Source: Cellulomonas sp. | GTDB lineage: Bacteria > Actinomycetota > Actinomycetes > Actinomycetales > Cellulomonadaceae | Direction: 5' to 3' | DNA: 6,975 nucleotides | Assembly (NCBI GenBank): GCA_031178805.1 | Contig: JAPSIJ010000113.1 | Coordinates: forward strand, 1 to 6,975 | In this document: in pieces, positions 1 through 6,406 of the stretch | How positions within the stretch are numbered: position 1 is the stretch's first letter | Layout of the letters: each line of letters opens with the position of its first letter | Made by a program: the position numbers and the translations under genes | The notes under the pieces: model-generated | Seen by the model: the letters and a program-made list of their open reading frames with translations, nothing else | What the model was told of the DNA's origin: nothing | The model's database searches: none

Positions 1-1
1 G

Positions 2-427
2 TCCCGGTCCCGGACCGCGCAGGTGCTCGCCGCGGTCGGCTCCGTGCTGGCCATCGCGGCCGCCGTCGTCGCCGTGGTGCTGCTCGCGGACCGACCGCAG
101 GGCACGCCGGCGCCGGGCGCCGGTACCGAGTTCCCCGGTCCGGCGGGTACCGTCGCCGCGACCGTGCCCAGCCCGACCAACCTGTTCGGGACCCGGTCGG
201 CCGACGGCTCGACGGTGGAGTTCACCTGGACGAACCCGGACGAGCAGGAGGGCGACACGTACCTGTGGGGCGTGCGGACCGCGACCGGCGAGCCGCAGCT
301 GCAGCTCGTGGAGGACCAGCGCGTGACCGTCGAGACGGACGGTCCGGGAGAGGTGTGCATCGAGGTGTCCGTCGTGCGGGCCGACCGCCGGACGTCCGCG
401 ACCCCGGCGGAGGGGTGCGTCCCGTGA
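2..427 (+). CDS. C-terminal part of a single-pass membrane protein with an Fn3-like outer domain (possibly a receptor Ser/Thr kinase), 5' end outside window
   Basis: The reading frame is open from the left edge to the TGA at 425-427, so this is a partial gene; the GTG at 23 sits inside the hydrophobic helix and is unlikely to be the start. A basic SRSRT stretch precedes one transmembrane helix (about nt 23-88, VLAAVGSVLAIAAAVVAVVLLA broken only by Gly/Ser). A Gly/Pro/Ala-rich linker follows (about nt 89-163). The outer domain (about nt 164-424) has the Fn3-like signs of an early PSPTNL strand, a VEFTW strand and a late CIEVSVV strand. It contains two cysteines (nt 356 and 416), which could form a disulfide. 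A basic juxtamembrane segment, one helix and a small ectodomain is the C-terminal plan of PknB-like receptor kinases, and such kinases sit near similar operons in actinobacteria. No kinase motif is visible, so that identity is inference; another membrane protein with an Fn3-like ectodomain is equally possible. The gene overlaps the next one by four bases. Confidence 0.75.
   Translation, partial: SRSRTAQVLAAVGSVLAIAAAVVAVVLLADRPQGTPAPGAGTEFPGPAGTVAATVPSPTNLFGTRSADGSTVEFTWTNPDEQEGDTYLWGVRTATGEPQLQLVEDQRVTVETDGPGEVCIEVSVVRADRRTSATPAEGCVP
409..415 (+). promoter_or_regulatory. Ribosome binding site that fixes the GTG start at 424
   Basis: GGAGGGG lies eight bases before the GTG at 424 and is complementary to the anti-Shine-Dalgarno end of 16S rRNA. 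It lies inside the 3' end of the preceding gene. With the GTGA stop/start overlap at 424-427 it strongly favours 424 over the in-frame upstream start at 265, which would bury about 160 bases of the giant gene inside its neighbour and place a long Arg-rich, low-complexity stretch before the signal anchor. Confidence 0.85.
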
Positions 428-510
428 GGTGGCGCTGGAACCGCAGGCGCACCGCGTCCACCGTCGCCGTGGTCAGCGTGCCCGCCGTCGTGGCCACGCT
501 CGCCCTGGTG
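424..510 (+). other. Signal anchor / N-terminal transmembrane segment of the giant protein
   Basis: Ten residues rich in Arg and Trp are followed by about 19 small or aliphatic residues (Ala11 to Val29), then NPGFPLAQVDL, where the folded head begins. There is no lipobox cysteine and no good AxA site directly after the helix. An uncleaved type II anchor with the N terminus inside is therefore more likely than release, although cleavage cannot be excluded. RRR at residues 7-9 is not followed by the FLK-type residues of a Tat motif, so Sec export is expected. Confidence 0.75.
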
Positions 511-3500
511 AACCCGGGGTTCCCGCTCGCCCAGGTCGACCTCAACGACGGCGCCGTGTGGCTGACGTCCACGAGCACGCTGCAGGTCGGCCGGTACAAC
601 GCGCAGGTCGAGGAGCTCAACGCCGGCCTCGTGGCGACCAGCACCGAGTTCGACGTGCTGCAGGAGGCCGGGAACGTCCTGATCGCCGAGGCCGGCACGC
701 TCTCGGTCGTCGACCCCGCGGGCGTCACCGCGGCCGCGCAGGTGGCCGTCCCGGCCGGCGCGCAGGTGTCGATGGCCGGCGGCTCCGTCGCGGTGATGGA
801 CACCGAGGGCAACGCGTGGGTCCGCACCTTCGCGGACCTCCCGCTGCTGCAGACCGGCGCCGACGAGCCCGACGCCGAGGTCGGGGCCGGCGGCCTCGTG
901 GTCGCCACCAGCACGGGCGACGCGCTGGCCGTCGCGGCCGAGACCGGCGAGGTCACCCGGCTCACGCCCACCGCGGGCGGGCCGACCGCCGCCGAGCCCG
1001 CGGCGTCGCTGGACGGGCCGGTGGACGCGCTGACCGCGGTCGGCGACGTGCCGGTCGGCCTCGACGGCGACACCGTCCGCGTCCCCGGCGGCTCCAGCTC
1101 GCTCGGGCTCGCGCAGCCGGTGCTGCAGCAGGCGGGCCCTGCCGCGGGCACGGCGCTGGTCGCGGGCAGCACCGGGCTGGTCGAGGTCGACCTGTCCTCG
1201 GGTCAGGTCGCCGCCGAGCACGAGGCCGGCGGCGCCGGCACGCCGGCCGCCCCCGTGCGGGTCGGCACGTGCGCGCACGCCGCGTGGCCCACCACCGCGG
1301 ACAACTACCTGCGGCTGTGCGCGGACGCGGCGCCCGAGGTGCTGTCCCTGGACGGCGTCACCAGCGCCGACCGCCTGGTGTTCCGGGTGAACCGGCAGGT
1401 GGTGGCGCTGAACGAGACCGTCGACGGCCGGCTCTGGCTGCCGCTGGAGGACACCGAGCTGCGCGAGCCGGACTGGTCGGACGTCGTCCCGGAGGAGCAG
1501 CCGGAGGACGAGACCGAGCAGAGCGAGGGCGACCGCACCACGCAGGAGCTGGTCCCCGAGTGCTCGCCGACCAGCGCGCCGCCGTCCGCCGTGGACGACG
1601 ACTTCGGCGTGCGCGCCGGCCGGACGACGATCCTGCCGGTGATCGACAACGACACCTCCTCGGACTGCGGCATCCTCGTGCTGTCCGACGTCGACCCGCT
1701 GCCCGGCGAGTTCGGCACCCTGCAGCAGGTGTACGGCGGCCGCGCCCTGCAGATCGCCGTGCCCGCCGACGCCACCGGCAGCACCACGTTCTCCTACTCG
1801 ATCAGCGACGGCCGCGGCACGACCGCCCCGTCGACCGCCCAGGTCACGCTCACGGTCCGCCCCGCCGGCCAGGACGCGCCGCCGGTGCAGCAGCGCACCG
1901 GCGAGATCCAGGTCGAGCAGAACGCCACCGCCACCTACCCGGTGCTCGCCGACTTCTCCGACCCGGACGGCGACCCGCTCACGCTGGTCGGCGCCGTGGC
2001 CGAGTCGGGCACCGCCCGGTTCCGCCAGGACGGCACGCTCACCTACGTCGCCGACGGCGGCGAGCTCGGGCGGACCGTCGTGCGCGTCCTCGTCTCCGAC
2101 GGGATCAGCACCACCGAGGGCACCGTCGACGTCGACGTGCGCGCCCCCGGGTCGCTGCCCCTGCAGGTCGACCCGGTGCACGCTGTGACCTACGCCGACC
2201 AGGACGTGGTGCTCCGGCCGCTGGCCGCCGTGCGGACCGCGGGCGCCGAGCCGCCGCGGCTCGCGGGCGTGGAGGAGGTCGCGGGCACGACGATCACCCC
2301 GGACCTCGACGCCGGCACGTTCACCTTCCGCGCCGCGACCGCGGGCACGTACTACGTGTCCTTCACCGTCACCGCCGCCCCGCAGCAGGCCGTGGGGCTG
2401 GCGCGGATCGACGTGCGCGAGCCGCCGGAGACGCCGGAGCCGCCCGTCGCCGTGCTGGACAAGGCCTGGCTGCCCGCGGGCGGCGAGACGACGGTCAACC
2501 CGCTGGCCAACGACGTGGACCCGGCCGGCGGCGTGCTGGTCCTGGCGAGCGTGGACGCGCCCGACGGCCTGCGGGTCGCCATCCGGCAGCGCGAGCTGGT
2601 CACCATCTCCGCCGTCGGCGCGCTCACCGAGCCCGTGACGCTGCAGTACGTGGTCTCCAACGGCGCGGCCTCGGCCACGGGGCAGATCATCGTGTCCCCG
2701 GTGCCGCCGTCCTCCACCTCGCAGCCGCCCGTGGTGCCCAACGCCACCGCGGACGTGCGCACGGGCGGCGTCGTCACCATCCCGGTGCTCGAGAAGGCCT
2801 ACGACCCCGACGGCGACGCGATGACGCTGAAGCCGGAGTTCGCCGAGCCGCTCGGTGACGGCGAGGGCCTGCTGTTCGTCGCCCGCGACGTGCTCAGGTA
2901 CCAGGCGCCCGACACCCCGATGACCGTGCACGCGACTTTCGTCGTGCGGGACGCCACCGGCAACGAGACGGCCGCCACCGTGACCGTGCGCGTGCACGAG
3001 TCCGATCCCGAGACCAAGGCGCCGCCGCGACCGCAGGCGCTCACCGCCCGGGTGTTCGCGGGGGAGACGGTCCGGATCCCCGTGCCCCTGGTCGGCATCG
3101 ACGCGGACGGCGACGGCATCACGCTGCTCGGCGTCGCCTCGGCCGGCTCCAAGGGCCGGGTCACCACGGTCGGCGCCGACTACCTGGAGTACGAGGCGCT
3201 GCCCGGCGAGTCCGGGACTGACGAGTTCACCTACGCCGTCGAGGACTGGACGGGCCAGCGCGCCGTCGCCCGGGTCCGGGTAGGCATCGCCGCGCGCCCC
3301 GGCGACAGCAACCGCGTGGTGGCGCGCGACGACACCATCACCATCCGGCCCGGGCAGCGCGTCGAGGTGCGGGTGCTGGAGAACGACACCGACGTGTCCG
3401 GCGGCGACCTCTCCCTCCGCGACGACCTCGAGGTGGACCCCGGCATCACCGCGTCGGTGTCCGGCAGCCGCGTCGTGGTGCAGGGCGACCAGGCCGGCGT

Positions 3501-6303
3501 GCACAACGTCGGCTACACCGCCGTCAGCTCCCGCGGCGCGACCGGCGGCGCCGTGCTGTCCGTGACCGTCGACCCCGACGCGCCCGTGCTGCCGCCCGTG
3601 CCGCGCGACGTCGTCGTGCCGCCGGTGGACACCGTGGGCCGGACCACCGTGGACGTGGACGTGCTCGCGGTCGCGCAGAACCCCAGCGGCCCGATCGGCG
3701 ACCTGCGGGTCTCCGTGCCGGCCAGCGCGGCGGACGTCGCCACCGTGCGCGCCGACGGCCGGATCACGGTCACCCTGGCCGAGACGGCGCAGACCATCCC
3801 GTACGTGCTGACCAACGCCACCGCCGAGGGGGTGCGCGCCTACGCGTTCATCTCCGTCCCGGCGCTCGGGTTCTTCCCGCCGACCGCCCGCCCGCGCGCG
3901 CCCGAGCTCCGGGTGGCGAACGGCGAGACGCTGACCATCCCGCTCGACGAGCAGGTGCAGGTGGCCCCCGGCCGCACCGCCCAGGTCGCGGACCCGACGC
4001 AGGTCACCGCGACCCGGTCGGACGGCTCCTCCCTGGTCGCCGACTCGACGACCGTCCGGTTCACCCCGGCACCCGGCTACGTCGGGCCGGCGTCGATCAC
4101 CGTGCCCGTCACGGACTCGACCGGCGCGGGGGACACCACCGCCCGGACCTCCGTGATCACGCTGCCGATCACGGTCTACACCCTGGACGACTACCCGCCC
4201 ACGTTCGTGCCGTCGATCCTGGACGTCGGTCCCGGCGAGCCGGCCGTCACCGTGGACCTGCAGGCCTTCACGCAGGGCGTCGAGGGCGCGTCCGGCGCCG
4301 AGACCTACACCTACCGGCTGTCGGGCGACGTGCCCGCCGGGTTCACCGCGCAGCTCGACGGCACCCGGCTGAGCGTCGCGTCCGACGTCAGCACCCCGAA
4401 GGGCACCCGCGGGACGCTGCAGCTCACGCTCGGCTACGGGCGCGCCGGCTCGATGGCGGTGCAGATCGACGTGCGCACGGTCGCCAGCACCCGCCGCGTC
4501 GCGACCGTCCCCGCCGTGTCGATCAACGACGGGGTGCAGGGCCAGCAGCGCGCGGTCGACGTGCTCAGCGGCGCGTACAACCCGTTCCCGGACCGGCCGC
4601 TGCGGATCGTCGGCGTGACCGTCGAGACCCCCGGCACGGGCACGGCCAGCGTCTCCGGCGACGACGTGCTCGTCCGCCCCTCCGACGACCTGGTCGGCCA
4701 GATGGTCGTCCGGGTCCGCGTGCGCGACGCCACCGACGACAGCGCCCGCGAGGTCGCGACCAGCATCACGCTGCAGGTGCGCGGGAAGCCGGCGGCGCCC
4801 ACCGCACCGCGGGTGGGCGAGGTCCGCGACTCCACGGTGGTGCTGTCGTGGACCGCGCCGAGCGCACAGGGCGGGACGATCTCCGAGTACCGCGTGAGCT
4901 CGAGCCCGGCGACCTCCACCCGGTCCTGCGCCAGCACCACCTGCACCATCGACGGGCTGACCAACAACGTCGAGTACACGTTCACCGTCACCGCCGTGAA
5001 CGAGGTGGGCGAGTCCGACCCCAGCCCGGCCTCGGCCGTGGCGCGGCCGGACGCCGTGCCGTCCGCGCCGGGCGCGCCGCGCTGGACGGCGTTCGGCGAC
5101 GGCGAGCTCACCGCCGCCTGGGACGCGCCCGCGACGACCGGCTCGCCGGTGACCTCGTACACGCTGATGCTGTCGCCGGCCCCGCCGGGCGGGAACCCGT
5201 CGGTGACCACGTCGGGGACGTCCTACACGTTCCGCGGGCTGGCCAACGGCACCGCGTACTCGCTGCAGGTGCGGGCGCACAACCGCGCTCCCGAGCCGAG
5301 CCCGTGGAGCGGCGCGTCGGCGACCGAGGTGCCCGCCGGGCGCCCGGGCGCGCCCGTGGTGTCGGCCGTCCCGGTCGCCTCCGAGGAGGGCCGGGCGATC
5401 GACGTGTCGTGGACGCCGGCCGAGACCAACGGCGCGCCGGTCACGGCCTACCGGCTGGTCATCACCGGCGGCTCCGGCTCCGGGACGTTCGACCTCAGCG
5501 GCTCGCAGCTCAGCTACCCGCTGCGCGGCGCCGACAACGGCGCCACCTACACGTTCCGGGTGACGGCGAAGAACAAGGCGCCCGAGTGGGGACCGGCGGG
5601 GGAGGCGAGCGCCGTCGCGTTCGGCGTCCCGGCGACCCCGAACGCCCCGCGGTTCGTCCGCGGGTCCTCCGACGCCGACGCCGGCAACGGCTGGTTCGAC
5701 GTCGAGTGGGACCGCGTGGACGGCAACGGCTCGCTCGTGACCGACTACCAGGTCGCGGTGACGGGGGGCTCGGCGCAGCGCACCGGCGAGCGGTCGGCCC
5801 GCATCGTCGGCCTGCCCGCCGGCGCGCAGGTCGCGGTCACGGTCCGGGCCTGCAACCAGCGCGGCTGCGGCGCGGTCAGCCCGCCGTACACCTCCACCCC
5901 GGACCAGGTCCGGACCCGCCCCGCGCAGCCGACCGGGCTGCAGGTGACGCCCACGACGCCCGGGCCGACCAACCGGCCGACCCAGGCCGTGCTGTCCTGG
6001 AGCCCGCCGGCCGACACCGGCGGCACCGCTCTCGGCCAGTACGAGTACCGGCTGGAGGGCTGGGACTGGCGCGCGACCGAGGGCGGCACGGGGACCACCA
6101 GCGTGACCGTCCCGCTCTCGCCCAATGGCGGCGGCAACGGCGCCTGGGTGACGCTGCGCGTGCGCGTGCAGAACGGCACCGGGTGGAGTAGCTGGGCCGA
6201 GCAGCCGGTGCAGATCACCTGGACCGAGCCGGCGCCGCCCGAGCCCGAGCAGCCCCCGGCCGATCCCGTTCCCGATCCCGGCGCCGGCGGGACCTCGCCG
6301 TGA
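424..6303 (+). CDS. Giant surface protein: signal anchor, propeller-like head, tandem Ig/cadherin-like domains and five Fn3 domains (1959 aa)
   Basis: This is a predicted extracellular multidomain rod. Residues 1-10 are basic (MRWRWNRRRT) and 11-29 form a hydrophobic helix without a clear cleavage site, suggesting a membrane anchor with the rest outside. Residues about 37-345 show short repeated strands of the GxLVVATSTGDALAV type, each ending in a GE/DG turn, like a six- or seven-bladed beta-propeller. Residues about 345-378 are an acidic linker. About eleven Ig/cadherin-like domains of 90-107 residues start near 389, 485, 577, 672, 767, 865, 963, 1054, 1150, 1257 and 1356. Five Fn3 domains start near 1457, 1544, 1640, 1735 and 1834, with the typical W in strand B and YxFxVxAxN pattern. 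The tail (1937-1959) is Pro/Glu rich, with no LPXTG motif or C-terminal helix. No catalytic domain is recognisable. The start is set by GGAGGGG and the GTGA overlap. It resembles the large 'Ig-like domain-containing' proteins found beside MoxR genes in actinobacteria, whose function I do not know; adhesion, wall organisation or sensing are guesses. Confidence 0.93.
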   Translation: MRWRWNRRRTASTVAVVSVPAVVATLALVNPGFPLAQVDLNDGAVWLTSTSTLQVGRYNAQVEELNAGLVATSTEFDVLQEAGNVLIAEAGTLSVVDPAGVTAAAQVAVPAGAQVSMAGGSVAVMDTEGNAWVRTFADLPLLQTGADEPDAEVGAGGLVVATSTGDALAVAAETGEVTRLTPTAGGPTAAEPAASLDGPVDALTAVGDVPVGLDGDTVRVPGGSSSLGLAQPVLQQAGPAAGTALVAGSTGLVEVDLSSGQVAAEHEAGGAGTPAAPVRVGTCAHAAWPTTADNYLRLCADAAPEVLSLDGVTSADRLVFRVNRQVVALNETVDGRLWLPLEDTELREPDWSDVVPEEQPEDETEQSEGDRTTQELVPECSPTSAPPSAVDDDFGVRAGRTTILPVIDNDTSSDCGILVLSDVDPLPGEFGTLQQVYGGRALQIAVPADATGSTTFSYSISDGRGTTAPSTAQVTLTVRPAGQDAPPVQQRTGEIQVEQNATATYPVLADFSDPDGDPLTLVGAVAESGTARFRQDGTLTYVADGGELGRTVVRVLVSDGISTTEGTVDVDVRAPGSLPLQVDPVHAVTYADQDVVLRPLAAVRTAGAEPPRLAGVEEVAGTTITPDLDAGTFTFRAATAGTYYVSFTVTAAPQQAVGLARIDVREPPETPEPPVAVLDKAWLPAGGETTVNPLANDVDPAGGVLVLASVDAPDGLRVAIRQRELVTISAVGALTEPVTLQYVVSNGAASATGQIIVSPVPPSSTSQPPVVPNATADVRTGGVVTIPVLEKAYDPDGDAMTLKPEFAEPLGDGEGLLFVARDVLRYQAPDTPMTVHATFVVRDATGNETAATVTVRVHESDPETKAPPRPQALTARVFAGETVRIPVPLVGIDADGDGITLLGVASAGSKGRVTTVGADYLEYEALPGESGTDEFTYAVEDWTGQRAVARVRVGIAARPGDSNRVVARDDTITIRPGQRVEVRVLENDTDVSGGDLSLRDDLEVDPGITASVSGSRVVVQGDQAGVHNVGYTAVSSRGATGGAVLSVTVDPDAPVLPPVPRDVVVPPVDTVGRTTVDVDVLAVAQNPSGPIGDLRVSVPASAADVATVRADGRITVTLAETAQTIPYVLTNATAEGVRAYAFISVPALGFFPPTARPRAPELRVANGETLTIPLDEQVQVAPGRTAQVADPTQVTATRSDGSSLVADSTTVRFTPAPGYVGPASITVPVTDSTGAGDTTARTSVITLPITVYTLDDYPPTFVPSILDVGPGEPAVTVDLQAFTQGVEGASGAETYTYRLSGDVPAGFTAQLDGTRLSVASDVSTPKGTRGTLQLTLGYGRAGSMAVQIDVRTVASTRRVATVPAVSINDGVQGQQRAVDVLSGAYNPFPDRPLRIVGVTVETPGTGTASVSGDDVLVRPSDDLVGQMVVRVRVRDATDDSAREVATSITLQVRGKPAAPTAPRVGEVRDSTVVLSWTAPSAQGGTISEYRVSSSPATSTRSCASTTCTIDGLTNNVEYTFTVTAVNEVGESDPSPASAVARPDAVPSAPGAPRWTAFGDGELTAAWDAPATTGSPVTSYTLMLSPAPPGGNPSVTTSGTSYTFRGLANGTAYSLQVRAHNRAPEPSPWSGASATEVPAGRPGAPVVSAVPVASEEGRAIDVSWTPAETNGAPVTAYRLVITGGSGSGTFDLSGSQLSYPLRGADNGATYTFRVTAKNKAPEWGPAGEASAVAFGVPATPNAPRFVRGSSDADAGNGWFDVEWDRVDGNGSLVTDYQVAVTGGSAQRTGERSARIVGLPAGAQVAVTVRACNQRGCGAVSPPYTSTPDQVRTRPAQPTGLQVTPTTPGPTNRPTQAVLSWSPPADTGGTALGQYEYRLEGWDWRATEGGTGTTSVTVPLSPNGGGNGAWVTLRVRVQNGTGWSSWAEQPVQITWTEPAPPEPEQPPADPVPDPGAGGTSP
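532..1458 (+). other. Beta-propeller-like head domain of the giant protein
   Basis: Residues about 37-345 contain successive strand-turn units, such as NDGAVWLTSTSTLQVGRYN, AGTLSVVDPAG, GGSVAVMDTEGNAWVRT, GGLVVATSTGDALAVAAETG, GSTGLVEVDLSSGQVAAEH and VDGRLWLPLED. Spacing of roughly 40-50 residues and the 'value, then label, then value' alternation are like WD40/PQQ/NHL-type propellers, but no canonical signature of one of these families is present, so the fold is an inference. The domain holds one cysteine pair, C283 and C299, in a GTCAHAAW...LRLCAD context near its end. It sits closest to the membrane. Confidence 0.55.
1588..4791 (+). repeat. Array of about eleven Ig/cadherin-like domains (protein-level repeat)
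   Basis: Each unit of about 90-107 residues begins with a Pro-rich boundary (APP, EPPVA, QPPV, APPRP, YPPT), has a strand like GETVRIPV or GRTTILPV, an acidic turn, and a final strand like FSYSISDG or VVRVLVSDG followed by VTLTV. Units 2, 5 and 6 keep the calcium-type loop DPDGD, DPDGD and DADGD (residues 513, 794 and 893). Units 1, 4 and 7 have NDTSSD, NDVDPAGG and NDTDVSGGD, and units 8-11 lack a clear loop. Unit 9 has an FTPAPGYVGPASITVPVTDS end typical of bacterial Ig-like repeats. The copies are divergent at DNA level, so this is an old array rather than a recently expanded one. Boundaries of units 3 and 8-11 are approximate. Confidence 0.8.
4792..6231 (+). repeat. Five tandem fibronectin type III domains (protein-level repeat)
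   Basis: Units begin near nt 4792, 5053, 5341, 5626 and 5923. Each has the N-terminal Pro-x-x-Pro boundary (PTAPRV, APGAPRW, RPGAPVV, PNAPRFV, AQPTGL). Each also has the strand-B tryptophan (LSWTAP, AAWDAP, VSWTPA, VEWDRV, LSWSPP). The late strand pattern is YTFTVTAVN, YSLQVRAHN, YTFRVTAKN, VAVTVRACN and VTLRVRVQN. These are the standard landmarks of Fn3 modules. Bacterial Fn3 modules are best known as spacers in secreted carbohydrate-active enzymes, but no enzyme domain accompanies them here. Confidence 0.9.
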
Positions 6304-6406
6304 GCCCCCGCCTGCCGATCGGACGACCGGGGCACCCCGCGCCGACCGCCGAGCACGACCGCACGCCCCGCACCGCCCGCAGCACCCGACAGGAGACGAG
6401 CACCCG
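6304..6406. other. Short intergenic gap, probably transcribed through
   Basis: This 103-base, C-rich stretch is the only real gap in the window. It contains a CCGATCGG palindrome (6315-6322) and a weak four-pair stem (6328-6331 with 6336-6339), but no long GC hairpin with a T-run, so I see no intrinsic terminator. I also see no convincing -10/-35 pair. The frame of the next gene is open through the gap but has no ATG, GTG or TTG before 6407. Read-through from the giant gene into the ATPase gene is the simplest reading; a weak internal promoter cannot be excluded. Confidence 0.5.
6391..6396 (+). promoter_or_regulatory. Ribosome binding site of the MoxR-family gene
   Basis: AGGAGA lies ten bases before the ATG at 6407 and is the only purine-rich stretch in an otherwise C-rich gap. 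No other in-frame start codon occurs between the preceding stop codon and this ATG. Confidence 0.8.

Noticed and set aside
265..423. Upstream extension of the giant gene to a start at 265
   Set aside because: The added residues are Arg/Gly-rich off-frame sequence of the preceding gene, and the GTG at 424 has a much better ribosome site and signal-anchor context.
222..1172. Antisense open frame of 316 codons and several shorter antisense frames through 6826
   Set aside because: Ser/Thr/Pro-rich low-complexity products without recognisable domains or ribosome sites, and each lies opposite a well-supported gene; high GC suppresses stop codons on both strands.
429..2858. Long + strand open frame of 809 codons inside the giant gene
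   Set aside because: Its translation is dominated by Arg, Gly, Ala and Pro with no domain pattern, as expected for an off-frame reading of a GC-rich gene, while the overlapping frame gives clear propeller and Ig-like domains.
5527..5544. GGCGCC-GACAAC-GGCGCC inverted repeat as a possible operator
   Set aside because: It lies inside an Fn3 coding region and follows from Gly-Ala codons; similar GGCGCC pairs are frequent through the gene.
4848..6191. Second long + strand open frame of 447 codons under the Fn3 region
   Set aside because: Arg-rich, low-complexity translation in the off frame; the true frame encodes five well-formed Fn3 domains.
6315..6339. Palindrome CCGATCGG and a CGGG/CCCG stem as a possible terminator
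   Set aside because: The stems are only four base pairs, lack a T-run, and such short matches are common in GC-rich sequence.
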